From: Bacillota bacterium
GTDB taxonomy: Bacteria > Bacillota > Sulfobacillia > JAJZIM01
Direction of reading: 5' to 3'
Assembly (NCBI GenBank): GCA_021810565.1
Contig: JAJZIM010000027.1
Location: 1-38,359, forward strand
DNA: 38,359 nt
Notes under the pieces: model-generated
Seen by the model: only the letters and a program-made list of their open reading frames with translations
Database searches by the model: none
Told to the model about the DNA's origin: nothing
Shown: positions 1 through 7,068 of the stretch, one piece after another
Layout: every line of letters begins with the position of its first letter
Numbering within the stretch: the stretch's first letter is position 1
Program-made: the position numbers and the translations under genes

Positions 1-65
1 ACATCCCGCCACAGGCCATTCGCGGCCAGCCCGGGCAGCACCACGTCATGTCCGGGAAACAGGAA

Positions 66-91
66 GCCGCCCCATCGGGGGCGGCTTTTTT
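66..91 (+). terminator. Rho-independent terminator
   Basis: A perfect 8-bp stem (GCCGCCCC / GGGGCGGC) closes on an ATCG loop and is followed by six T on the plus strand. It would end a plus-strand transcript entering from left of the window, or insulate the CRISPR array that starts 20 bases later. No stop codon of a plus-strand gene is visible in the 65 bases before it, so the gene it serves is unknown. Confidence 0.75.
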
Positions 92-111
92 CTCCGCCGG
101 GTCAGCAGTGG

Positions 112-817
112 GTCTCAATCCCCTTCGATTCGGGGCATGGATTCTGACGGGGACGTTAGGGGTATATGCGGTGAAGCGGTATAGGTTGTCTCAATCCCCT
201 TCGATTCGGGGCATGGATTCTGACAAATAAAGAACGTTATCGCTGGTATCAGATATTTCGTCTCAATCCCCTTCGATTCGGGGCATGGATTCTGACGGGG
301 AATTGGCTGACCATTGCCGCCTGCAATGGGCAGGGGTCTCAATCCCCTTCGATTCGGGGCATGGATTCTGACAGGGCCTGTGGCAGATCGCCCAGGCTCC
401 CGAGCTGGCGTCTCAATCCCCTTCGATTCGGGGCATGGATTCTGACCGAAATGGCGGGAGTGATCGCCCAAAGCTCAACCCGGTCTCAATCCCCTTCGAT
501 TCGGGGCATGGATTCTGACTTCGGGGGAGGAGGTTGGTGGTGATTTACGAGGCTGGGTCTCAATCCCCTTCGATTCGGGGCATGGATTCTGACCAGGAGA
601 TGCTCCATCTCCTGCAGGACCTCCCGGATCCTGTCTCAATCCCCTTCGATTCGGGGCATGGATTCTGACGTTATATACGACCAAGGAATTCGCACCACGC
701 TCCGGTCTCAATCCCCTTCGATTCGGGGCATGGATTCTGACACCGCACTAGGGCGGGCCGTGGCGGCCGCCCTGGAGGCCGTCTCAATCCCCTTCGATTC
801 GGGGCATGGATTCTGAC
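112..817 (-). CRISPR. CRISPR array, 10 identical 37-nt repeats and 9 spacers
   Basis: Repeats begin at 112, 188, 260, 336, 410, 483, 557, 633, 705 and 781. Each is 37 nt, starts GTCTCAATCC, ends GGATTCTGAC and is identical to the others; the middle holds CCCC-TTCGATTC-GGGG, able to form a short hairpin. The nine spacers are 35-39 nt and differ from each other. Read on the minus strand, the repeat ends in GGGGATTGAGAC, which resembles the ATTGAAAC 3' handle of type I-A/I-B and type III repeats. I therefore infer transcription right to left, with the leader at 818 and beyond. No degenerate terminal repeat is present to confirm this. No cas gene lies in the window, so the subtype is not assignable and any Cas proteins must come from elsewhere. 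Confidence 0.97.
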
Positions 818-960
818 TGTACCCCCCACGAAGCCGCTTCCCAGGCGGCTCCGTGAGGCCATTTCCGCGGTACAGCAAATATCTCCCAAAAAACACCCCC
901 TTATGTAAACCCAAGGCCGAATCGCCGATTCGCCATAGCTCCGTCATGTTCCCGATTGCT
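818..960 (-). promoter_or_regulatory. Putative CRISPR leader
   Basis: If the array is transcribed on the minus strand, the sequence right of the last repeat is the leader. It includes an A/T-richer patch (about 865-910, with AAAAAACA and TTATGTAAAC), unlike the GC-rich surroundings, and a small inverted repeat (AGCCGC / GCGGCT) near 834-853. I find no convincing -35/-10 pair with correct spacing. The assignment depends wholly on the orientation inferred from the repeat handle. Confidence 0.4.
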
Positions 961-1430
961 CGCCCTAGCTCTTCCTAGCTCGTTTTCCGCTAATCGACCA
1001 CTTCAGAATCACTCGGACGTTGGGTTGGTCTTCAATTTTCCAAGGTACAAATTGGAGGCCGATCCCTCCTAGTTCTTGTCCAGTATTTCTACACCATGCT
1101 CAGGAATCCTTCAACGAAGGACCGCATCGGAGGATTTTCCCGAGGGAACAATGGGGCAGGGAATGTGGATTTGGACAGGGGTGGGAGAGGGGGGCAGGAT
1201 AAGGAGAGGTATCACACAAGCGGCAATGCCGCTTGGGAGTAAGGTTTTAAGCTGTACCTCTTTTCTTTTGACGATACCTCTTGGGGTATCGCGTTCGCCT
1301 TCGCGCCTTGGTGCGCCTGGGTTTTTCCCTGTACCTCCAGAGGTAGCCCAAGCTGCACCAGTGCATTTACCAGGCCCCGGCGGAGGTACTGCATGCCCGC
1401 CGGGGCCTTTGCATTGGGATGTTTTAGGGC
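961..1430. other. Non-coding stretch with dyad sequences
   Basis: No open frame here has a ribosome binding site or recognisable protein-like composition. Base composition is mixed. The right half carries the TACCTC/GAGGTA cluster described separately. A strong inverted repeat, GGCCCCGGCGG / CCGCCGGGGCC, at about 1373-1408 lies just beyond the 3' end of the minus-strand gene at 1431-1868. It lacks a T run on that strand, so it may be a weak terminator or an mRNA-stabilising hairpin. Confidence 0.5.
1206..1388. repeat. Cluster of TACCTC/GAGGTA sites with two 14-bp dyads
   Basis: Half-sites occur at 1206-1211 (GAGGTA), 1255-1260 (TACCTC), 1275-1280 (TACCTC), 1332-1337 (TACCTC), 1340-1345 (GAGGTA) and 1383-1388 (GAGGTA). 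Two form 14-bp dyads with the same layout: TACCTCTTGGGGTA at 1275-1288 and the perfect TACCTCCAGAGGTA at 1332-1345, 57 bp apart. They lie next to a ribbon-helix-helix-type gene, so an operator, centromere or iteron role is possible. GAGGTA also resembles a Shine-Dalgarno sequence, but the dyad geometry is not explained by that. Confidence 0.5.
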
Positions 1431-1868
1431 CTACCCCTGTTCGTCGTAATCTGGGTCGGCGGATAACTCGTCAGGGATGTCGATGCGATGCCGGAACATC
1501 TGCGCAACGGCTGCCCTTGCTTCACCGATGCCGTGCTCTATGTCGGCCAAGCTAACGGGCACCTCCTTGCGCACCGCCTGGAACAGAGCCTTCAGCACCA
1601 GCTGGTTGACGGCTGCCTCGAAGGCTCCACGAAACGCCAGATCCCGGGTTTGCTGCAACTCCTGCCGTAGGACGCGACGCACAATGGCTTCCACTGCGGC
1701 CTTCCCGTCAGAAGCCGCCTCCAAATCCAGGCCGCGCCGCAGCAGCCGCCTAGCCACTTCAGCCAGCGTTTCCCCCCGGCGTGCGGCCAGGGACCGCAAG
1801 GTATCGGTCGTCTCGGCGTCCAAGGCCAGGTGACAAGCCACAGGATACCGTTTTGTTGTTCTTGGCAT
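1431..1868 (-). CDS. Small protein with ribbon-helix-helix-like N-terminus
   Basis: This 145-aa protein starts at the ATG at 1868, preceded on the minus strand by AGGAGA; an upstream in-frame extension is rejected because it lacks a site and overlaps the divergent gene. Residues about 8-45 (LALDAETTDTLRSLAARR, then TLAEVARRLLRRGL) have the strand-helix-helix pattern of CopG/Arc-type plasmid DNA-binding proteins. The rest is helical and charged and ends in an acidic tail (DPDYDEQG). It lies beside a cluster of TACCTC dyads and divergent from a methyltransferase gene. A role as repressor, copy-control or accessory partition protein is inferred from fold and context only. Confidence 0.65.
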   Translation of the reverse strand: MPRTTKRYPVACHLALDAETTDTLRSLAARRGETLAEVARRLLRRGLDLEAASDGKAAVEAIVRRVLRQELQQTRDLAFRGAFEAAVNQLVLKALFQAVRKEVPVSLADIEHGIGEARAAVAQMFRHRIDIPDELSADPDYDEQG

Positions 1869-1953
1869 CTGTCTTCTCCTTTCGTTTAGGGAGGAAATTT
1901 GAGGAGCGATACCGAAATCCCTCCTGACCTGTTTCATGAAGGAGGCCATCTCT

Positions 1954-3489
1954 ATGGGTGCACAGTCCGAAGCAGCCAAAGCCCGGCTGATCGCTGCTTT
2001 TGAGGCAAGGCTCGGCAATCCTGACACGGTGGAGATGATCCGGCGGGCCATCGCCGCTGAGGTGGTCATGGACACGTGGCTCGCCGGCCGGCGCGAGGAG
2101 AGTTTCGAGCCGGAGGCCCTGGGTATCATCGAACGGGAGGTGGGATATCTCACGGAGCAGGCCAATGGCAAGGTGTTCCCCAGCTACAGGCTGTCGTCCC
2201 GGTACCTCACCACGGCCTTCCATGAACTGCTGGCATCCACGGCCTTGTTTCTTGCCAACAGGGCCAAGGGCAACCTGGAAGTGGACGAGGAGGAGGCTAT
2301 GGGAGCCGTCAAGCGGCTGGAGGCTTTCATCGCCGCCGAACGGGATGGCATCAATTCCCCAGTCGGGCTGTACTGGCTTCTGACGGCGTATGAGAGTTAC
2401 GGTGCACTGCTGCACTACGGCCGGATCAAGGAGAAGGACTTCCGTTTCGGCACCTTCCACCGGCCTTGGATCCGCTACGCCCTGGATGAGGAACTGAACC
2501 TCAGCCAACTGCTGGGCCATGTGGATGTCCGACAGCCGTGCCCGGAGGAGTGGTGCGTGCTCCTCACCCCGCAGGGCCGGAGGGTATACCAGGAGATACG
2601 GCGCATCTTGGTGGACTCGGGTGAGATGTCCTGGCGGCTTCAGCAGCAGCACCTGGCCCTCTTTAACGAGGTGCAGGAATATGATGACCTCTTCAACCGT
2701 GTTGCTTCCTCCTTTGCAACACATACAGAGCGCTTCTTGGACTTTTGTGGAATAGAACCCGGCATGTCAATCTTGGAGTTGGGCTGCGGCACGGGACGCA
2801 TGACGCTCAACTGCAGACTTTTCCGTCGCCTCCTTCCGGGTGGCCAGGTGGTGGCCACGGATCCTTCGGTCAACATGCTAGCCGCCGCCAGGGCCAAGGC
2901 AACTCGGATGGGGGTGGCCAACGTTGAGTTCGTGCAGGCTTCCGCAGAGGTCCTTCCCTTCCCGGATGCTTCTTTTGACGAGGCTGTGGGCTTCGCCTTC
3001 TTGCACTTCACCGATGCCCCCCGTGCCGTACGGGAGATATGCCGGGTGGTGAAGCCAGGTGGAACGGTAGCGATGGCGGTGGGGATGAAGCAGGACGCCG
3101 CCATGATGCCGGTGCTGCCCATTTGGTTCGAGCCGGTGTTCCGCGTAGCACAGAAGCGCGGCCTCTCTCAGCAGACGATGGGAAACCAGCCCGGAGAGGC
3201 GGCGACCCTCATGCAGACTGCCGGTCTTGTGGAGGTGGAGACTGTCCCCTGCGAGGCGGCGCTGGTGGCCGAGGATGCCATGTCCTTCGTGCAGTTCGTT
3301 CTCCGGGGAACGGGCGCCTTCCAGGAGGCGCTGGAGCCCTTGCCCTATGCGGAACGCATGCGCCTTGTGGAGGAGTTGGAGGAGGCCGGCAAGGACATCT
3401 GTGCAAAGACGACCCTGGAAGAACGCACGTGGCGCGGCAAAGGGGAGTTTGTCTCTGGTCGAGTACCATGTAGGGATAACCATTGCTAA
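1954..3489 (+). CDS. Class I SAM-dependent methyltransferase with novel N-terminal half
   Basis: The ATG at 1954 is chosen because AAGGAGG at 1939-1945 sits 8 bases before it; the earlier ATG at 1936 overlaps that site. The protein is 511 aa. Residues about 1-250 are largely helical and match no family I recognise. From about 265 there is a Rossmann methyltransferase: motif I ILELGCGTGRMT, an acidic motif II end (VVATDPS), a motif IV region (LPFPDASFDEAVGFAFLHF) and motif VI VVKPGGTVAMA. This is the UbiE/Methyltransf_11 pattern. The substrate is unknown; small-molecule methylation is more likely than DNA, because no DPPY or PC motif is seen. It is transcribed divergently from the ribbon-helix-helix gene, with only 85 bp between the starts. 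Confidence 0.85.
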   Translation: MGAQSEAAKARLIAAFEARLGNPDTVEMIRRAIAAEVVMDTWLAGRREESFEPEALGIIEREVGYLTEQANGKVFPSYRLSSRYLTTAFHELLASTALFLANRAKGNLEVDEEEAMGAVKRLEAFIAAERDGINSPVGLYWLLTAYESYGALLHYGRIKEKDFRFGTFHRPWIRYALDEELNLSQLLGHVDVRQPCPEEWCVLLTPQGRRVYQEIRRILVDSGEMSWRLQQQHLALFNEVQEYDDLFNRVASSFATHTERFLDFCGIEPGMSILELGCGTGRMTLNCRLFRRLLPGGQVVATDPSVNMLAAARAKATRMGVANVEFVQASAEVLPFPDASFDEAVGFAFLHFTDAPRAVREICRVVKPGGTVAMAVGMKQDAAMMPVLPIWFEPVFRVAQKRGLSQQTMGNQPGEAATLMQTAGLVEVETVPCEAALVAEDAMSFVQFVLRGTGAFQEALEPLPYAERMRLVEELEEAGKDICAKTTLEERTWRGKGEFVSGRVPCRDNHC

Positions 3490-3774
3490 CCAAGTAACAT
3501 CTCAAGCGCGACGAATATATCCGGGAATATGCGTGATCAGATAAGTCAGCCGGCAAATATTGGCGTCGCCGGAACGCCGGTTCCCGCTGCTTTCGCCTCT
3601 GCATCCCGCCGCTTCCTGTCCCTACTCCCGTCGATCCACGTGTGAGCCTCGTGCCGAGATCGACAAGTTACCCCGGCTTCCATGCCAGGCTGAGTTGTCT
3701 GGTCAGGCATATCCGGGAAAGATAACGACAGCGTTCTTGGCATATTCATATATCTTAAATGGGAGTGTTGCCAG
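3490..3774. other. Intergenic region, GC transition
   Basis: No gene is seen. The first part is GC-rich and contains short inverted segments such as GCCGGAACGCCGG. From about 3715 the composition drops to the A/T-rich level of the following OLD-type gene. GGGAG followed by 9 bases precedes the ATG at 3775, giving that gene a normal translation start. The composition change marks the likely left edge of an acquired segment. Confidence 0.5.
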
Positions 3775-5541
3775 ATGTACGTGAGAAAGGTCCGCATAGA
3801 CCAATTTAGATTATTTAAACGCCCACTTGAATTCTCTCTCGGAAGGCGTATCAATGTTATTATAGGACCAAATGATTCAGGAAACACGAGTATCTTGTTG
3901 GCAATTAACGGCATATTAAGAACTATGTCTGAGAGTGATATTAATGGGGCACGCTGGACAACAACGCATCTCGGAATTCCGAACAGGCCACAAAACCAAA
4001 AGCAAGAGCAGTTGCCTAATTTAGGAACAATATACTTGGACGTGGAACTTAGTGACAGAGAACTTCATACTGAGAACAACAATGAGTGGATGGGATTATA
4101 TAATGATCATAACAAGAACATGGTTCCTTTGGTAGTCTACCTAAATACCCTATAAGACCTTAACAACCCTACTTATAAGCCACAAGTGCCCTTAGACCGC
4201 AAAGAGTTTTCGAGGCGCTTGCATTCTCTTGAATCAGCAGTTGAGGGATTTAAGGCAACTCGTGGGCATATTGATCGGTATGCAAACGCAATTTCCAAAC
4301 TCAAAGTGTATTCTCCATTCATACCTGCCCTTAGAGTCACAGAATATCGCGATGTTAGTTCCAGCATGGACCATGCAGCGGCTATTGCGGCAAATTTGAG
4401 CGAAACTCCGCAGCAACTGATGCACTACATTCAATCAATGACGCAAGACAATGATAGGCGTCAAAGGGAATATAAGCCTTTTCTTAAGGATATGCAGGTA
4501 TTATTTCCAGGCATAGAAGCAATTGCCGTGCGCACCGCTATCAGCCCACCGAAGGATATATTTATCGACAGGAGATCTGGTCGCAGTATTCCTTTATCTA
4601 ACTGCGGTGCAGGGGTTGCCAACACATTGTATATCATAGGGCGCTTGATGCAACTCGAAAGACAAGACCTGAAAGAAAACATCGTTGTGTGCTTTGATGA
4701 ACCAGAAAGTGACCTCCATCCAGCGCTCCGAAAACGGCTAATGCAATATATTGCCACGATATCGTGTCGTTACGACAATATTCAATGGATCATTGCTACC
4801 CACTCGCCCTTTATCTTATCGTCCCTTGGTAAGGACGATGCAGTAGTGGTTTTGGATTATGATGAAAACACAATGTCATCAAACGCACGGAATATTGATG
4901 TTTGCAAGACCAATGATGCCTTGGCCGCTATAGGAGTGGAAGTACACGAACTCTTGTCCTCAAAGGCAGCCATATTTACTGAGGGTGCTATGGACACCGT
5001 GTTTTACAAATTGGCTCTTCAAAAAATTGCCGAAAAGGATGCCTTTATTAGGCGGTTATTACCTGACGTTTTATTGCTTCCGCTTACTGGCGGTGGCATA
5101 TTGAAATATATGCCTCCAGAAGAACTAGTTAGCCTCCATCCTAACATTGCCATTGTTTTGGATAGCGAAATTAGTGGTGTTCACAATGCAGCCGACTCAG
5201 AAGCAGCTATGCGTAAAGAGTATGCGGCAAAATGTAGTGACTGTGGACTGTCTTGCTTTATAGATAAGGAGCACCGCGCACTAGAAAATATTTACCCGGC
5301 GTCGGCGCTCGCGAGGGTGTGCGGGATAAATGCTGGGGATATTCTTCGCTGGCCGCCATATGGATCTACGAAGGAAATCATGGCTTTATTAAGTTCTGCT
5401 GGATGTACGGCTGTTCAGTCGGTGCATACGGTTCAATTTGCTCAGTTAATTGGGGGTAACTTAAATGTAGATGAGGCTAGGAGTATTTATGTTGTTGGCA
5501 AATTGACCGCATGGCTAAAAGAAAGGTGCCGACATAACTAG
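3775..5541 (+). pseudogene. OLD-family ATPase/TOPRIM nuclease, interrupted by in-frame TAA
   Basis: One frame runs from the ATG at 3775 to the stop at 5541, broken only by TAA at 4153-4155; the upstream (126 aa) and downstream parts are in the same frame. The N-terminus is an ABC/SMC-like ATPase start (YVRKVRIDQFRLF). Its P-loop reads GPNDSGNTS, with AAC (Asn, 3883-3885) where Walker A needs Lys. After the stop come a signature-like segment (LSNCGAGVANTLYI), Walker B (VVCFDEPESDLHP) and the switch His (IIATHSPFIL). Then follow a TOPRIM domain with EGAMD and VLDSE. OLD/GajA-type nucleases act in phage defence. The GTG at 4186 could restart translation, but the product would lack the P-loop. 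Both lesions argue for decay. GC is far below the neighbours, indicating transfer. Confidence 0.82.
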
Positions 5542-5595
5542 GACAAATGCCTAATTGTATTATAGGTTCTGTTTCAGGTAATAGTATGCACTACA

Positions 5596-6354
5596 TCACA
5601 GGCCTGGTTCGTGTTCCCAGTCCACCTCGCTCGGACGGTAGGCTGCCTGACTTGCCACCCGTGGCCTCCGTCCGCGGGCGTGGCGCAACCGAGGGTCCGG
5701 CCAGTCGCCCTGGATAGCCTTCACCAGCAGCGCCGCCGGATCAGCAGCAGTGCGGTGGGGAAGGTATTCGAGCTGCCGCGTGACGACTTCCCCGGGGTAC
5801 TCAGCAGCCAGCCGCTTAGCCACCGGGGCGTCCACCCCCGCGTCCACCATGGCTTGGGCGAGGGAGGTGGCAGCAGCAGCATCCGGTTCCGGCTCTTTCG
5901 AAGTGCGGGAATCTATCCTTGCTGCTGCTTCCCCTTTGTCTAATTTAACTTCGTCTATGTTAGGCGGTATTTTCTCCCGTTCTAGAACGGGAGGATTTCC
6001 CGTTCTAGAACGGGACTTTTTCCCGTTCTGGGCCGGCTCTAAGCGTGACTTCCCGAGAGGCAGCAAGTGGTAGATGTTCGTCAAACCCCGGCCTCGACGC
6101 TTGGCGGACAGGAGTTTCGCTGCGTACAGTTCCTGGAGGTACATCCGTAGCGTCTTTTCGGAGACCCCCATGAGTTCGCATAAACGCTCCTGGCCAGGCC
6201 ATGCTTGTGCCTTCTGCCACGCGAAGTCCATCAGGATCGCATAGAGGAGCCTGGCACCGGCGGACAGGGTGGCCGCGAGGAGCACAGATCGAGGGAACGA
6301 CACGAACCTGTGTTGCAGCGCAGGATCATCAATTAGCAGCGTTCGGTCATCCAT
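5596..6354 (-). CDS. Plasmid-type replication initiator, winged-helix
   Basis: The ATG at 6354 is 7 bases from GGAGG; a GTG at 6357 is too close to it. The 252-aa protein has an N-terminal winged-helix region (residues about 30-105: LLYAILMDFAW, then LCELMGVSEKTLRMYL and LYAAKLLSAKRRGRG). A proline- and charge-rich linker follows, then a C-terminal domain ending near LVKAIQGDWPDP. This architecture matches firmicute plasmid and ICE replication initiators with a DnaD/RepA_N-like layout. The linker is encoded by three 23-bp iterons, described separately, as expected if the origin lies in the gene. It is the last gene of the minus-strand train and converges on the OLD-type pseudogene. Confidence 0.72.
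   Translation of the reverse strand: MDDRTLLIDDPALQHRFVSFPRSVLLAATLSAGARLLYAILMDFAWQKAQAWPGQERLCELMGVSEKTLRMYLQELYAAKLLSAKRRGRGLTNIYHLLPLGKSRLEPAQNGKKSRSRTGNPPVLEREKIPPNIDEVKLDKGEAAARIDSRTSKEPEPDAAAATSLAQAMVDAGVDAPVAKRLAAEYPGEVVTRQLEYLPHRTAADPAALLVKAIQGDWPDPRLRHARGRRPRVASQAAYRPSEVDWEHEPGL
5976..6044. repeat. Three 23-bp iterons inside the rep gene (candidate origin)
   Basis: Three direct repeats start at 5976, 5999 and 6022, an exact 23-bp period. The first two contain the perfect palindrome CCCGTTCTAGAACGGG (5976-5991 and 5999-6014). The third keeps the left half, CCCGTTCT, and then diverges to GGGCCGGC. They fall in the linker between the DNA-binding and C-terminal domains of the rep gene. 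In RepA_N-type plasmids the origin is known to lie as repeats within the central part of rep, so I infer a replication origin or autoregulatory site. Confidence 0.65.
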
Positions 6355-6377
6355 CACACAACCTCCCTTCCGGTGCT

Positions 6378-6635
6378 CTATCCCACCCCAAAGTCCCTTA
6401 GCAGGGTCCCCAAGCTTGACGCATCAGTCCCCTCCCGGCCTACCCCACACGAGGGGCCGCGGCCCTGGCTCAGCAGTTGGTCCACCTTCGCCATCAGGTC
6501 CACGTACCCGCCCGGCAGCAGGTAGTGCCGCAGCGCACGGCGCACCATCTCGCCCCGCTGGCCAGGTGGCATCGCGGCCAGCACCTTGGCTAAATCCGAG
6601 TCCACGGCCTCGTTTACCTTCACGGTTATGGTCAC
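6378..6635 (-). CDS. Small ParR/ribbon-helix-helix-like DNA-binding protein
   Basis: This 85-aa protein begins at a GTG (6635) with GGAGG nine bases upstream. The N-terminus TITVKVNEAVDSDLAKVLAA, followed by a helix-rich GQRGEMVRRALRHYLL segment, fits a ribbon-helix-helix fold. A glycine-rich tail follows. Its start codon touches the first of six GGTATTAC repeats, and the repeat overlaps its Shine-Dalgarno spacer, so binding there would repress translation or transcription. With the actin-like ATPase gene just upstream, it is the best candidate for the ParR-type adaptor that links centromere DNA to ParM filaments. A ParD-type antitoxin is the alternative, but no toxin gene is adjacent. Confidence 0.62.
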   Translation of the reverse strand: MTITVKVNEAVDSDLAKVLAAMPPGQRGEMVRRALRHYLLPGGYVDLMAKVDQLLSQGRGPSCGVGREGTDASSLGTLLRDFGVG

Positions 6636-6868
6636 GGTATTACCCCTCCAGACCGCTCCCAGAGCGGTTTTCCCGCCTATACGGAGCGTTCCAGTAATAC
6701 CGCTGTCGGCCTTGGAGCCGGGGCGGTATTACCTTTGCCAACGAAACTGCCCCAAACCCGCACAGCACAAGGGCCGGAGCAGTATTACCGTCCTGGCCCT
6801 TGCGGTATTACTTGGCGCTGCCAAACAGCCCACGAGCCCTGTTCCCATACGGCTTCCTTCGGTATTAC
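6635..6868. repeat. Six CGGTATTAC repeats, candidate parC centromere
   Basis: CGGTATTAC occurs at 6635-6643, 6724-6732, 6803-6811 and 6860-6868. A one-mismatch copy (CAGTATTAC) is at 6780-6788, and an inverted copy (GTAATACCG) is at 6694-6702. Start-to-start distances are 59, 30, 56, 23 and 57 bp. The sites fill the only sizeable gap in this part of the operon, between the ParM operon and the small DNA-binding gene. The end copies overlap the start region of one gene and the stop codon of the other. The layout resembles centromere iterons of type II (ParM) partition loci, which also serve as operators. Confidence 0.7.
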
Positions 6869-7068
6869 GCCTCCCGCCGGCTCCGTTCGATCAAGGACAG
6901 ACAGGCACCCACCGCTTCCACCAGGCGGGCCAGGTCGCGGCGCAGGGTCGATGCCTCCTCGGGAGCGTTTGCCGCGCAGGTCCACAGGCTCTGATGCGCC
7001 TCGTTGAGGTGGCATTCCAAATAGGCCAGGGTGTCTCGGCCCATGGCGGTCAGTTCTTCGGCTAGCAT
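6865..7068 (-). CDS. Small helical protein coupled to parM
   Basis: A 67-aa protein starts at the ATG at 7068, which overlaps the parM stop in ATGCTAG, so translation is probably coupled; a longer in-frame start upstream is less likely. The sequence (LAEELTAMGRDTLAYLECHL, then TLRRDLARLVEAVGACLSLIE) is almost all amphipathic helix, without a recognised domain. Its stop codon lies inside the last centromere repeat. Position in the partition operon suggests an accessory segregation role, but this is inference. Confidence 0.6.
   Translation of the reverse strand: MLAEELTAMGRDTLAYLECHLNEAHQSLWTCAANAPEEASTLRRDLARLVEAVGACLSLIERSRREA

Noticed and set aside
1-60. A short protein-like minus-strand frame at the window edge (PGHDVVLPGLAANG)
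   Set aside because: It is too short, has no start or stop context in the window, and high GC makes open frames common.
594-632. Spacer 7 shares a short near-match (GCAGGACCTCC...GGATCC) with the degenerate radC-like gene near 13965
   Set aside because: Only about 17 of 18 bases agree and the rest of the 39-nt spacer does not, so it is not a credible protospacer.
48-947. Several open frames across the CRISPR array encoding repeated Cys-Pro-Glu-Ser-type peptides
   Set aside because: They are translations of the 37-nt repeats in different frames and have no ribosome sites.
6378-6635. ParD antitoxin of a toxin-antitoxin pair
   Set aside because: No toxin-like gene is adjacent, and the centromere-like repeats with parM favour a partition role.
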